A DNA stretch of 64,000 nucleotides from CAZBSE01 sp964610385 (GCA_964610385.1 CAZSXW010000002.1:186001-250000), one strand, 5' to 3'; shown: positions 26,033 to 35,564, counted from the first letter of the stretch. Translations and numbers: made by a program. The notes: generated from the letters alone by a model not told the origin.

Positions 26033-27574
26033 ATGGATTTATTATTAAGGATTCTATATATCGGTATTGCTGTTATAATAGGATTTTTTGTAGGGTTCTT
26101 CTTCAGAAAGTACATAATAGATTCAAAACTAAGTTCGGCAGAGCAAAAAGCAAATCTTATGTTGAATAACGCCAAAAAGGAAGCACAGAATATAAAGAAG
26201 GAAGCAGTCCTTGAAGGAAAGGAAGAGGTTCAAAACTTAAAGGCAAGATACGAAGATGAAACCAAAAGGCAAAAATTTGAGCTTAAAAAAAGAGAAGACC
26301 GACTGCTGAGTCGCGAGGACTCTATTGAGAAAAAAGCTCATTATCTTGATAAAAAGGAGCAGATAACGAACCAAAAAAGTGATGAATTGGATAAAAAGAA
26401 TAAAAAATTAGGTGAGATATTGGAAAAAGAAATACTTAGGCTTGAGGCTATTGGTGAACTTACCAGGAAAGAGGCAAAGGCAATACTGATGAAAAAGATT
26501 GAGGAGGATGCAAAATATGAGTCTGCCAAAGAGATAAGAAATATTGAGGCAAAGCTTAAGGAAAATGCCGATAACATGGCCAAAAAAATAATTTCTCAGG
26601 CTATACAAAGATGTGCCATGGATCATGTAAGTGAAACTACGGTATCAGTAGTAAATCTGCCCAACGATGAAATGAAAGGACGGATAATAGGCAGGGAGGG
26701 TAGAAATATAAGAGTTTTCGAAAACCTGACCGGTATAAATATAATTGTTGACGATACACCCGAGGCTGTGATACTTTCCTCATTTGACCCTGTCAGAAGA
26801 GAGATAGCAAGGGTTACCCTTGAGAATCTGATAACGGACGGAAGAATACACCCTGCAAGAATTGAAGAAATGTATGAAAAAGCGAGTAAGATCATAAGCA
26901 ATGAGATAAAACTTGAAGGAGAGCAGGCTGTGTTCGATACCGGAATATCAGAGTTAAATCCGGGGATAGTAAAAGTACTGGGCAGGTTGAAATACAGGAC
27001 AAGTTATGGCCAGAATGTGCTCCTTCATTCAAAAGAGGTCGCCTATATAGCTGGTATGATAGCTTCCGAGCTGGGTATGAATCCTAAGAAGGCAAAAAGA
27101 GCCGGGCTGCTTCATGATATAGGTAAAGCCCTTACTCATGATATAGAGGGTTCGCATGCTATTATAGGAGCAGAACTGGCAAAAAGATTAAATGAAGATG
27201 AAGAAATATGCCATGCCATTGAATCGCATCATAATGAAGTTGAGGCAAAATCAATACTGGATGTAATAATACAGGCCGCGGACCAGATTTCAGGCGGAAG
27301 GCCGGGTGCAAGAAGGGAGACTCTCGAAAGTTATGTAAAGAGGCTGGAAAGTCTGGAAAAAATCGCTACTAAATTCAAGGGAATAGAAAAGGCTTATGCC
27401 ATTCAGGCCGGCAGAGAGATAAGAGTAATGGTAAAACCTGAAGAAGTCGATGAAAATATGTCGATAATGCTGTCCAAGGAAATTGCGAGAGAGATAGAGA
27501 AGGAAATGGAATATCCCGGACAGATAAAAGTAACCGTGATCAGGGAAAGCAGAGCAATCGATTATGCAAAATAA
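26033..27574 (+). CDS. rny: Ribonuclease Y
   Basis: A 513-residue membrane-anchored endoribonuclease that starts bulk mRNA decay. The N-terminal helix (about 1-24, with IAVIIGFFVGFFFRKYI) is followed by a long charged coiled coil (about 30-190), a KH domain (MKGRIIGREGRNIRVFENLTG) and an HD domain (LLHDIGKALTHDIEGSHA). It ends in the usual TVIRESRAIDYAK. GGAAGGAAGG lies before the ATG. A terminator hairpin just upstream suggests attenuation. It overlaps the next gene by 11 bases. Confidence 0.96.
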   Translation: MDLLLRILYIGIAVIIGFFVGFFFRKYIIDSKLSSAEQKANLMLNNAKKEAQNIKKEAVLEGKEEVQNLKARYEDETKRQKFELKKREDRLLSREDSIEKKAHYLDKKEQITNQKSDELDKKNKKLGEILEKEILRLEAIGELTRKEAKAILMKKIEEDAKYESAKEIRNIEAKLKENADNMAKKIISQAIQRCAMDHVSETTVSVVNLPNDEMKGRIIGREGRNIRVFENLTGINIIVDDTPEAVILSSFDPVRREIARVTLENLITDGRIHPARIEEMYEKASKIISNEIKLEGEQAVFDTGISELNPGIVKVLGRLKYRTSYGQNVLLHSKEVAYIAGMIASELGMNPKKAKRAGLLHDIGKALTHDIEGSHAIIGAELAKRLNEDEEICHAIESHHNEVEAKSILDVIIQAADQISGGRPGARRETLESYVKRLESLEKIATKFKGIEKAYAIQAGREIRVMVKPEEVDENMSIMLSKEIAREIEKEMEYPGQIKVTVIRESRAIDYAK

Positions 27575-28715
27575 CGCTGATATAAGCAAACTTTTATCTG
27601 AATTAAAAATAAAGGATGCTTTAAATATCGAAGAAGACCTGGGGAATGGGTATGTGAGGTTGAAGATTTCCGAGGCTGAAAGAAGACAGGCTCTCCAGGA
27701 CATAGGCTGTGTGGAAGATATGGTAGTGGAACTTCTCAGAAACAGTAGAGATGCCGGCAGCAGGAATGTTTTTATAGGGACAAAGAAAATTGAGGACAAA
27801 AGAAGAAAGATATATTTTATAGATGACGGTAAAGGGATACCTCCCAAGCTTCAGGATCTTATATTTGAATCCAGGGTCACTTCAAAACTGGAAAACGGGA
27901 TAAAAGACCCTTATGGATTTCACGGAAGGGGAATGGCGTTGTTCTCGATAAAACTAAACGCTGAAGAAGTAAAAATTGTCTTTTCCGGTAACTTAAAAGG
28001 TGCATCGTTTTATTTAGACATAGATCTTTCGAAGGTACCGGAAAAGAAGGATCAGTCTTTGATGCCTCAAATAATAAAGATGGACGGCGATTTAAATATA
28101 ATAGGCGGAGTAAATAACATACTTAAAACAATAATTGAATTCCAGCTTCAAAATAAAGATATAAATTTTTATTACGGCAGCCCCACACAGGTATTATCTA
28201 CAATGAGAGGAATTTTTAGAAAAGAAAAGAAGGATGCCGGCTGTTCAAAGTTTGATAGTTGGGATAAATTAATAGATTATGTTAAGAATAATAATATCAA
28301 GGTAACGGAAATACCTGCTCTTACCGATAATTATAATTTAATGGACGATATTTCAAAAAAGATATTTAATATGGATATATCACAGAGAGGAATACAGAGA
28401 ATCATTTATGGTGAAATAAAATCGCTTGACCCACTAAAGATTGATATGGATGGTAATTTAAAGAATAGGGCGGTAAGCTCAAATAAAAATTTAAAAGATA
28501 ACATGGCCAAAACGGGTAAAAATCTTATCCTTTATGATGAGAACAAACTGGCAAGCAGGTTTAAAGATGAAGAGATAAGATGTATAATTAATGCTGTAGA
28601 GGATAAGGTAAGAGAGTTAGGTGATAAATATTTTATCACCACCAGCAATAATGCAGAATATAAGAAGGTAAATAATATCATAAAATTAATGATCGAGTTG
28701 AAGCAAAAAGAATAA
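27564..28715 (+). CDS. GHKL-fold ATPase of unknown function, between rny and spoVS
   Basis: A 383-residue protein. The N-terminal half (about 45-170) has the GHKL ATP-binding motifs: N box VVELLRNSRDAG (54-65), G1 box DDGKGIP (88-93 region) and a G2-like GFHGRGMALFSI (118-129). There is no HisKA domain, membrane helix or receiver. The C-terminal half is Lys/Asp/Asn-rich and I do not recognise it. The motif spacing is closer to MutL/Hsp90/topoisomerase-type ATPases than to sensor kinases. It overlaps the end of rny by 11 bases and lies 24 bases before spoVS, so the three are probably co-expressed. No function can be assigned. Confidence 0.8.
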   Translation: MQNNADISKLLSELKIKDALNIEEDLGNGYVRLKISEAERRQALQDIGCVEDMVVELLRNSRDAGSRNVFIGTKKIEDKRRKIYFIDDGKGIPPKLQDLIFESRVTSKLENGIKDPYGFHGRGMALFSIKLNAEEVKIVFSGNLKGASFYLDIDLSKVPEKKDQSLMPQIIKMDGDLNIIGGVNNILKTIIEFQLQNKDINFYYGSPTQVLSTMRGIFRKEKKDAGCSKFDSWDKLIDYVKNNNIKVTEIPALTDNYNLMDDISKKIFNMDISQRGIQRIIYGEIKSLDPLKIDMDGNLKNRAVSSNKNLKDNMAKTGKNLILYDENKLASRFKDEEIRCIINAVEDKVRELGDKYFITTSNNAEYKKVNNIIKLMIELKQKE

Positions 28716-28739
28716 AAAATAAAATAGTAAAAAAATAAT

Positions 28740-29012
28740 ATGAACGACAACATCAAGTTACTTAAGGTTTCATCTAAATCCAAGCCCAATTCAGTAGCAG
28801 GGGCGATCGCAGGTATGATCAGGAACAGCGACAGAGTACAGATTCAGACTATAGGGGCAGGAGCATTAAATCAGGCAATAAAAGGAATAGCTATAGCCAG
28901 GGGTTTTATAGCTCCATCGGGTCATGAATTAATATGTATACCTTATTTTAAAGACATTGAAGTGAATGGTGAAATAAAGACTGCCATAGTTCTTACAATA
29001 GAATCTAAATGA
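28740..29012 (+). CDS. spoVS: Stage V sporulation protein S (SpoVS) family
   Basis: A 90-residue protein that matches SpoVS along its length: LLKVSSKSKPNSVAGAIAG, then IQTIGAGALNQAIKG, IARGFIAPSG and the C-terminal ELICIPYFKDIEVNGE. The family is an Alba-like small fold found widely outside spore formers, and its presence here does not show sporulation. No clear Shine-Dalgarno sequence precedes the ATG. It is third in the rny-GHKL-spoVS group. Confidence 0.95.
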   Translation: MNDNIKLLKVSSKSKPNSVAGAIAGMIRNSDRVQIQTIGAGALNQAIKGIAIARGFIAPSGHELICIPYFKDIEVNGEIKTAIVLTIESK

Positions 29013-29025
29013 TATTTTATTTTCC

Positions 29026-29043
29026 AAGCAATTGCTTTTTTTT
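29026..29043 (+). terminator. Possible weak terminator after spoVS
   Basis: AAGC-AATT-GCTT (29026-29037) followed by six T. The 4-bp stem is short, so termination may be partial before miaB. Confidence 0.35.
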
Positions 29044-29078
29044 AAAAGCCCTTTTCTCAAGCAATAAATCTTAATCCT

Positions 29079-30383
29079 ATGAAAGCATATATAAAGACAT
29101 TTGGATGCCAAATGAACGAAAATGATTCTGAAAGAATAGCGTACCTGGTTGAAAAAGAAGGCTACAGCATAACATGCGACATTGAAGATTCCGATTTGAT
29201 AATATTAAATTCCTGTGCGGTAAGAGAGAAGGCCAAAAACAGATTGTACGGGCATATAGGAAGACTTAAAAACTTAAAGTCCAAAAAAAATGATATCTTG
29301 ATCTGTGTGGGGGGTTGCATTTCTCAAAATATCAAGGGGAAGATATTGAAAGATTTTCCTTTTATTGACATCGTTTTCGGAACACACAATATTGCAGAGA
29401 TTCCTGATTTAATAAAAAAACGTTTGGAGACGGGTAAAAGCATATGTTCAATATCGGAAGAAGGTTTTGATCATGATCTGTTTAATGTCAAAAGGGAAAA
29501 AGTGTTCAAAGCTTATGTCCCCATAAGTATAGGGTGTGATAATTACTGTTCATACTGCATAGTACCTTTTGTAAGAGGGAGTGAGAAGTCTATAGAAGAA
29601 GAAAAAATCATAAAAAAAGTAAAAGGCCTTGCTGGTGGAGGCGTGATAGAAATAATGCTCCTGGGGCAAAATGTAAACTCTTACGGAAAGGACCTGAAAG
29701 GTAATCTTAGTTTCTCGGGTCTGTTGAGAAAGATATCGGAAATAAAAGAGTTAAAAAGGATAAGATTTATGACTTCACATCCAAAAGATTTTTCTATGGA
29801 CATAATTGATATAATCAAAAACAGAGATAATGTTGTGAAACACGTACACCTGCCGCTGCAATCAGGCTCGGACAAAATACTAAAGAAAATGAACCGTTCG
29901 TATACCGGGGAAGATTATTTTAAGATTATATCCAATATAAGGAAAAAAATACCAAATTGCGCCATAACAACTGACATCATAGTAGGATTTCCGGGAGAGG
30001 AAAGACCGGATTTTTTGAAGACCCTTGATATGATAAAAAGGGTAAGATATAACAGTGCGTTTACATTCATATATTCACCTAGAGAAGGTACCAAAGCATT
30101 TAAAATGAAAGACTATATACCATTGGGTGAGAAGAAGAAATGGCTGAGGGAGCTGATAGAAATACAGCGGGAAATATCTTTTAGCGAGAATAAAAAGACA
30201 GTAGGCAGAAAGCTTGAAGTATTAGTTGAAGGTGAGAGTATGAAGGGCACCGACATGCTGGAGGGGAGAATGGAAAATAATACCATAGTAAATTTTAAAG
30301 GCAGCAAAGATCTGATTGGAAGTATCGTACCTGTTACCATAACCGGTGCAAGGTCTTTTTATGTCACCGGTGAATTACTATGA
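29079..30383 (+). CDS. miaB: tRNA-2-methylthio-N6-dimethylallyladenosine synthase
   Basis: A 434-residue radical-SAM methylthiotransferase that modifies A37 of tRNAs after MiaA. The N-terminal UPF0004 domain begins TFGCQMNENDSERI and carries the three cysteines for the auxiliary cluster. The radical-SAM motif is CDNYCSYC, and a C-terminal TRAM domain follows (about 365-430). The next gene, miaA, supplies its substrate; the two overlap as ATGA. No strong ribosome site lies before ATG 29079. Confidence 0.95.
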   Translation: MKAYIKTFGCQMNENDSERIAYLVEKEGYSITCDIEDSDLIILNSCAVREKAKNRLYGHIGRLKNLKSKKNDILICVGGCISQNIKGKILKDFPFIDIVFGTHNIAEIPDLIKKRLETGKSICSISEEGFDHDLFNVKREKVFKAYVPISIGCDNYCSYCIVPFVRGSEKSIEEEKIIKKVKGLAGGGVIEIMLLGQNVNSYGKDLKGNLSFSGLLRKISEIKELKRIRFMTSHPKDFSMDIIDIIKNRDNVVKHVHLPLQSGSDKILKKMNRSYTGEDYFKIISNIRKKIPNCAITTDIIVGFPGEERPDFLKTLDMIKRVRYNSAFTFIYSPREGTKAFKMKDYIPLGEKKKWLRELIEIQREISFSENKKTVGRKLEVLVEGESMKGTDMLEGRMENNTIVNFKGSKDLIGSIVPVTITGARSFYVTGELL

Positions 30384-31438
30384 TCATGATATCTATAATT
30401 TCATACAATGATATGAATAATAAAAAAGATTTAAATTTGAAGATAATAGAAGACAGATTGAAGGATAACTGCATTGATCTTGATGGATTATGCAGGAATC
30501 TTATACATTCGAAAAAAGTGATCGTCATCTGCGGACCGACCTGCACCGGCAAAAGTAAGACGGGGATAATATTGGCCAGACTGCTCAATACCGATATTAT
30601 TTCCTTGGACTCCATGCAGGTATACAGGGGTATGGATATTGGTACGGATAAATATAATTCTGAAGAGCACGGTGTCAAGCAGTTTATGATTGATTTATTT
30701 GAACCCGATCATAAATTTAGTGTAGTGGAATTTAAGAACACATGCAGAAATATAATTGAAAGAGAATTCTTCCGAAAGAATAAGATTCCCCTCATGGTCG
30801 GAGGATCTGGGATGTATATGAGGGCAGTATTGAGAAATATGGACCGAATACCAAAGGGAGATGATTCAATAAGGAAAAAGTTGAGAGAGAATATAAAAGC
30901 AGATGGTATAAAAAAATATTACCAAAAACTTAAAAAGATAGATAAAGATTATGCCCAAAAGATAAGTGAAAACGATCACAGGAGGATCATAAGAGCACTT
31001 GAAATATACCAGATAACCGGCGTCCCTTTTTCAGAATTACAGAATGCCTGGGGGGACTCTCAACTGGAATATGACTCTATAATTATTGGACTTGAAACTG
31101 AAAAATCAAGTGCTTATGAATGTATAGAGAGAAGAGTAAAAAGGATGTTTGAAAAAGGACTGGTAAAAGAAGTACAGGATTTGATCAGGAAAGGATATAA
31201 AAACTGCAGCAGCTTGTTACAGGCTATAGGTTATAAAGAGGTCTTGAGTTACTTAAACGGAGAATTAAGCCTGGATAACTGTACCAGCGAGGTAACCAGG
31301 AATACCAGAAGACTTGCCAAAAAACAGATGACGTGGTTAAGGTCGGAGCCAAAAATTAATTGGATAAGAACAAGTAATTATGATAACATTTTTAAGCTAA
31401 TCATAGATATTTTCAAGTTATTGAAGAAGAGTACTTAA
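30380..31438 (+). CDS. miaA: tRNA dimethylallyltransferase
   Basis: A 352-residue enzyme that prenylates A37. P-loop GPTCTGKSKTG, the substrate-binding DSMQVYRGMDIGTDK, GGSGMYMRAV and the C-terminal TRRLAKKQMTWLR are all present. The protein begins about 45 residues before the P-loop core, longer than the usual 5-10. ATG 30413 could be an internal start, but neither start has a convincing ribosome site, and ATG 30380 overlaps the miaB stop. I keep the long form with that caveat. Confidence 0.93.
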   Translation: MIMISIISYNDMNNKKDLNLKIIEDRLKDNCIDLDGLCRNLIHSKKVIVICGPTCTGKSKTGIILARLLNTDIISLDSMQVYRGMDIGTDKYNSEEHGVKQFMIDLFEPDHKFSVVEFKNTCRNIIEREFFRKNKIPLMVGGSGMYMRAVLRNMDRIPKGDDSIRKKLRENIKADGIKKYYQKLKKIDKDYAQKISENDHRRIIRALEIYQITGVPFSELQNAWGDSQLEYDSIIIGLETEKSSAYECIERRVKRMFEKGLVKEVQDLIRKGYKNCSSLLQAIGYKEVLSYLNGELSLDNCTSEVTRNTRRLAKKQMTWLRSEPKINWIRTSNYDNIFKLIIDIFKLLKKST

Positions 31439-31440
31439 AA

Positions 31441-32298
31441 ATGAGAAGAATAAGATTTTCTAAATTTAACGGTCAGGGAAACGATTTCATAATAATCGAT
31501 GCAGCTAAAACTAAGATAAATCTTTTAAAAGACCAGATAATAAAAATATGCGACAGACACTTCGGTATAGGTGCAGATGGTCTGATAATTGTAAAGAAGT
31601 CAGCAAGATCTGACCTGAAAATGGATTATTATAACCGCGACGGTTCCACTGCTGAAATGTGCGGAAATGGAATAAGGTGCATGGCAGCATTCGCTCATGA
31701 TATGGGTTTAATAAAAGGAAGAGACCTGACTATAGAAACACTGGCAGGCGAGAAAGCATTATCGATAGATATCGAAAACGGAAGAATCGGTAATATAAGT
31801 GTTGATATGGGCACTCCGGAATTTAATTCTGCCAGTATTCCTGTACTTATAAAAGACAGGTCGGAAGTCTTTGACTATAAAATAAAAGTAGGGGAAAGAT
31901 CATTTTATATAAATTGCGTTTCTATCGGAAATCCCCATTGTGTCATATTTTTGGATGGAGACACGGATTTAAAAGATTATAATGTAAAAAGCTGGGGTCC
32001 TAAAATTGAAAATCTTGAGATTTTCCCCCGCAAAACAAATGTAGAGTTTACAAGTATCAGAAATAGGGGAGAATTGGACCTAAGAGTATGGGAGAGGGGA
32101 GTAGGAGAGACTCTGGCATGTGGGACAGGAGCCTGTGCTGCAGCTATATGTGCTATTAAAACAAAAAAAGAAATGTATAATAAAATATCCGTAAATCTAT
32201 TGGGCGGAAAGGTAGATGTGATATGGGATGCTGTGGAATCCAGTATCTATCTTTCGGGAAAAGTAGATCATAATTTTGATGGAATATATAATTTGTAA
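31441..32298 (+). CDS. dapF: Diaminopimelate epimerase
   Basis: A 285-residue cofactor-independent racemase making meso-DAP from LL-DAP. The two catalytic cysteines are in MCGNGIRCMA and TLACGTGACAAA; the start FNGQGNDFIIID is typical. It lies 2 bases after miaA and just before dapL, the enzyme that makes its substrate, which supports a DAP-type peptidoglycan. Confidence 0.96.
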   Translation: MRRIRFSKFNGQGNDFIIIDAAKTKINLLKDQIIKICDRHFGIGADGLIIVKKSARSDLKMDYYNRDGSTAEMCGNGIRCMAAFAHDMGLIKGRDLTIETLAGEKALSIDIENGRIGNISVDMGTPEFNSASIPVLIKDRSEVFDYKIKVGERSFYINCVSIGNPHCVIFLDGDTDLKDYNVKSWGPKIENLEIFPRKTNVEFTSIRNRGELDLRVWERGVGETLACGTGACAAAICAIKTKKEMYNKISVNLLGGKVDVIWDAVESSIYLSGKVDHNFDGIYNL

Positions 32299-32343
32299 AT
32301 AAAAGATTGATGAAATATCATATCTGGAAACGAAAGGGGACCG

Positions 32344-33507
32344 ATGCAGTTTGAAGAATCAGAAAGATTAAGGCTTTTACCGCCATATACATTCGCAGAA
32401 ATAAGTAAAATAATAGAAAAGAAGAGAAGCCAGGGACTGGATGTAATAAGCCTGGGTATAGGTGATCCTGACATACCGACACAGGAAGATATAATAAAGG
32501 TCCTCTGCCGGGAAGCTAAAAATCCTGAAAATCACAGATATCCTTCAAGCTATGGTTTAAAGATCTTTAAAGAAGCAGCAGCAAATTTTTACCTCGAAAG
32601 ATTTAATGTGGAAATAGATCCCGATAGGGAAGTGATACCGCTCTTAGGCTCAAAAGAAGGTATATCGGATCTAGCGTATACTTATATAAACAGAGACGAT
32701 TTTGCAATTATAACCGACCCTGCATACCTGGTTTTTAAAATAAGTACCATTTTTGCCGGCGGAAGACCCTATGCAATACCGCTAAAAAAAGAAAACGATT
32801 TTCTTTTTGATATTGATGATATTGCTAAGGAAGTAGCCGTAAAGTCCAGGGTTTTGTTTTTTAATTATCCCAATAACCCGACTACTGCGACTTGCGATGT
32901 AGGTTTTTTTCAAAAAGTGGCTGAATTCGCAGAAAGAAATAATATTATCATATGTCATGATAATGCTTATTCAGATGTATATTGTGGAGAAAAAAGACCA
33001 CCAAGTTTCCTGAGCGCGGAAGGTGCAAAAGATGTAGGGATAGAGCTCAATTCACTTTCCAAGACCTTTAACATGACAGGATGGAGAATTGGCTATGCAG
33101 TAGGAAATAGAGAAATAATAGAGAGTATCGGTAAATATAAGACAAACGTCGACTCTGGCATTTTTAACGCAGTTCAGTATGCAGCGGCTGAAGCTTTGAA
33201 TAATTATAAAAAGTATGCTGTCCATAATAATCAGATTTACAAAAAGAGAAGGGATATAGTTAAAAGAGTGCTGGATGATGTCGGTATCGAGTATTACGAC
33301 TCCAATGCTACTATATATGTATGGGCTGAAGTACCGGAAGGATTTACATCTGAATCATTTTCAAAAATGCTCTTGGAAAAAGCTAATGTGGTGGTCACGC
33401 CTGGAAAAGCTTTTGGGAAATGTGGAGAAGGATATATAAGGATTTCACTGACCATGGAAGACAGCAGGCTGAAAGAGGCTTTAAACCGGATTAAAAGTGT
33501 ATTATAA
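32344..33507 (+). CDS. dapL: LL-diaminopimelate aminotransferase
   Basis: A 387-residue class I/II PLP aminotransferase. The N-terminal LPPYTFAEI and SLGIGDPDIPT, NHRYPSSYGL, NYPNNPTTAT and the PLP lysine in SLSKTFNMTGWRIG match the DapL group described in clostridia and relatives. DapL makes LL-DAP in one step from tetrahydrodipicolinate, bypassing succinylated or acetylated intermediates. Its position directly behind dapF supports this reading over a general aspartate aminotransferase. AAAGGGGA precedes ATG 32344. Confidence 0.88.
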   Translation: MQFEESERLRLLPPYTFAEISKIIEKKRSQGLDVISLGIGDPDIPTQEDIIKVLCREAKNPENHRYPSSYGLKIFKEAAANFYLERFNVEIDPDREVIPLLGSKEGISDLAYTYINRDDFAIITDPAYLVFKISTIFAGGRPYAIPLKKENDFLFDIDDIAKEVAVKSRVLFFNYPNNPTTATCDVGFFQKVAEFAERNNIIICHDNAYSDVYCGEKRPPSFLSAEGAKDVGIELNSLSKTFNMTGWRIGYAVGNREIIESIGKYKTNVDSGIFNAVQYAAAEALNNYKKYAVHNNQIYKKRRDIVKRVLDDVGIEYYDSNATIYVWAEVPEGFTSESFSKMLLEKANVVVTPGKAFGKCGEGYIRISLTMEDSRLKEALNRIKSVL

Positions 33508-33532
33508 AGGAGTGCTATAATCTAAATAATTT

Positions 33533-34834
33533 ATGAAGAGGGAAAAAGTTCTTCTAGTTTTGACCGATTTTGAAAAACTTAAAAATAACAGGTTAAAACA
33601 CTCAATATACTATAATGATAAAAAAGAGCGTATAGGCGAGCTAAAAAATTTGGCTTTAAGTGCTGGTGCGGATGTTGAAGAGACGATTTACTTTAAGCAG
33701 CCCAGGCCAAACATCAAATATTTCATAAACACTGGTAAACTGGAGCAGATCAAGACTATTGTTGAACAGAACGACATAGAGCTGGTTATATTCAATAATG
33801 AAATAACATCTACACAACAGAGGAATCTTCAGGCGAAACTTGATACTAAAGTATTGGACAGAACCGCATTAATACTTGATATTTTTGCCCAGAGGGCACA
33901 CAGCAGCGAAGGTAAGCTTCAGGTGGAACTGGCCCAATTAAATTACATTCTGCCCAGATTAACAGGTAGAGGCATCGAGTTGTCCAGATTGGGAGGAGGA
34001 ATAGGAACAAGAGGACCCGGAGAAACAAAACTGGAAGTAGATAGGAGAAAAATAAGAAAAAGAATAATCATGCTTAAAAAGAAAATAGATAGAATAGGTG
34101 TACAAAGAGACACGCAGAGAAAGAAGAGAGAAGAAAGGGAAATATATCAAATAGCACTGGTTGGATATACTAACAGCGGTAAAACCACACTTCTTAATTC
34201 CACTACTGACGCGGATGCTTATGTAGAAGACAGACTTTTTTCCACCCTGGATTCCACTACAAGAAAATTGAATAAATTTCCGAATTCAGAGGTTTTAATT
34301 TCTGATACAGTCGGTTTTATAGAAAAATTACCACATCAGCTAATAGCATCATTCAAGTCCACCCTGGAAGAAGTCAGAAGATCAAACCTTTTGCTGCTTA
34401 TAATAGATGTAAGCAATCCTTATTACGAAAATAATATTTATAGTGTGAGGAGAGTTCTAAAAGAAATAAACGTATGGAATAAGCCTGTGATATTGGTATT
34501 TAATAAGATAGACAAAGTAAGCGATTCCTATATAGAAAAATTAAAGATAAAGTATAAAAATGCAGTATTCATATCTGCCCTAAAGAAAATAGGAATACGG
34601 GAGCTTTACTTAAGAATAAAAAGTTTTGTTGAAAAGCATTATATAAATATAACTGTAAAGATACCTTATAATGAAAGCAGACTTATATCTTTTATTTATA
34701 ATAACTGTCAGGTCTTAAGGAGGAAAGATCTGGAAGACAGTACGGTGTTGAATTTAAATGTAGGCTCCAGATATTCTTCTATTTTAGCTAAATATATATA
34801 CCGGGAAAGTAAGAGCAGCAAGGCTGCTATATAA
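33533..34834 (+). CDS. hflX: GTPase HflX
   Basis: A 433-residue ribosome-associated GTPase. The N-terminal HflX domain contains the conserved RGIELSRLGGGIGTRGPGE motif and a basic helical linker (about 165-200). The G domain follows with VGYTNSGKTTLL (G1), DRLFSTLDSTTRKL (switch I), DTVGFI (G3) and NKIDK (G4). HflX splits or rescues stalled ribosomes under stress. It is the last plus-strand gene before lexA and ends one base before the lexA stop. Confidence 0.95.
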   Translation: MKREKVLLVLTDFEKLKNNRLKHSIYYNDKKERIGELKNLALSAGADVEETIYFKQPRPNIKYFINTGKLEQIKTIVEQNDIELVIFNNEITSTQQRNLQAKLDTKVLDRTALILDIFAQRAHSSEGKLQVELAQLNYILPRLTGRGIELSRLGGGIGTRGPGETKLEVDRRKIRKRIIMLKKKIDRIGVQRDTQRKKREEREIYQIALVGYTNSGKTTLLNSTTDADAYVEDRLFSTLDSTTRKLNKFPNSEVLISDTVGFIEKLPHQLIASFKSTLEEVRRSNLLLLIIDVSNPYYENNIYSVRRVLKEINVWNKPVILVFNKIDKVSDSYIEKLKIKYKNAVFISALKKIGIRELYLRIKSFVEKHYINITVKIPYNESRLISFIYNNCQVLRRKDLEDSTVLNLNVGSRYSSILAKYIYRESKSSKAAI

Positions 34835-34835
34835 T

Positions 34836-35465
34836 TTAGAAGTATTTTCTGATGACCCCTATAACTTTACCGAGTATTCTTACGTCCTTTACCACTATGG
34901 GCTCCATATGATCATTTTCTGGCATCAGTTTTATTTTTTTATTTGTTTTAAAAAATCTTTTAACTGTTGCTTCATCTTCGAGTAAAGCCACTATTATCTC
35001 GCCATTGATGGCTGTATCCTGTTTTCTTACTACAATATAATCCCGATCAAGTATACCTGCATTAACCATACTGTCTCCTCTTACATGCAGTATGAAAACT
35101 TGCTTTTTTCCCTTAACAAAATCCGGGGTAAGGGGGAAATAGTCATCTATGTTTTCTTCGGCCAGTATGGGTCGGCCAGCCGCTATACTTCCCACTATCG
35201 GTACATATACCAGGTTGTTTATCCCGGTATCGACCGATCCATCGCCTTTACGTGATAATAGGGAGATGGCACGAGGTTTTGATGGATTTCTTTTTAAATA
35301 ACCTTTTTCCTCGAGCTTTTTCAAATGAGAATGTACCGTTGCAGAAGAACTTAAATTGACTGCTTTGGCTATTTCCCGTACAGATGGAGGATAGCCAGAT
35401 TCCTTTATTTTTTTATTTATAAACTTTAATATTTTTTCCTGTCTGCTGCTTATATTTTCAAGCAT
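34836..35465 (-). CDS. lexA: LexA repressor
   Basis: A 209-residue SOS repressor. The N-terminal winged helix (about 1-70; YPPSVREIAKAVNLSSSATVHSHL) is followed by the self-cleavage site in SIAAGRPIL (Ala-Gly). The catalytic pair is serine in RGDSMVNAGI and lysine in DEATVKRF. A LexA-type box (35531-35544) overlaps its own promoter, so it is autoregulated. A second target with two boxes lies upstream of 36836. Confidence 0.96.
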   Translation of the reverse strand: MLENISSRQEKILKFINKKIKESGYPPSVREIAKAVNLSSSATVHSHLKKLEEKGYLKRNPSKPRAISLLSRKGDGSVDTGINNLVYVPIVGSIAAGRPILAEENIDDYFPLTPDFVKGKKQVFILHVRGDSMVNAGILDRDYIVVRKQDTAINGEIIVALLEDEATVKRFFKTNKKIKLMPENDHMEPIVVKDVRILGKVIGVIRKYF

Positions 35466-35504
35466 AATTAAAAAATAAATAATTAAAAGTTTTTAACCGA
35501 TGGA

Positions 35505-35544
35505 ATTATAACAAAAAAATAAATATATGGCAAACATCAGTTCG
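35505..35544 (-). promoter_or_regulatory. lexA promoter with overlapping LexA box
   Basis: On the minus strand TTGCCA (35533-35528), a 16-base spacer and TATAAT (35510-35505). The box CGAACTGATGTTTG (minus strand, 35544-35531) overlaps the -35 and fits CGAAC-N4-GTTYG. Confidence 0.75.
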
Positions 35545-35564
35545 CTCCGTCTAAATTTATTATT

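Noticed and set aside
27290..27847. Minus-strand 185-codon open frame across rny and the GHKL gene
   Set aside because: It runs antisense to two well-supported genes and has unlikely composition; it is a frame shadow.
28740..29012. Evidence for sporulation from spoVS
   Set aside because: SpoVS-family genes are common in bacteria that do not form spores, and no other sporulation gene is present in the window.
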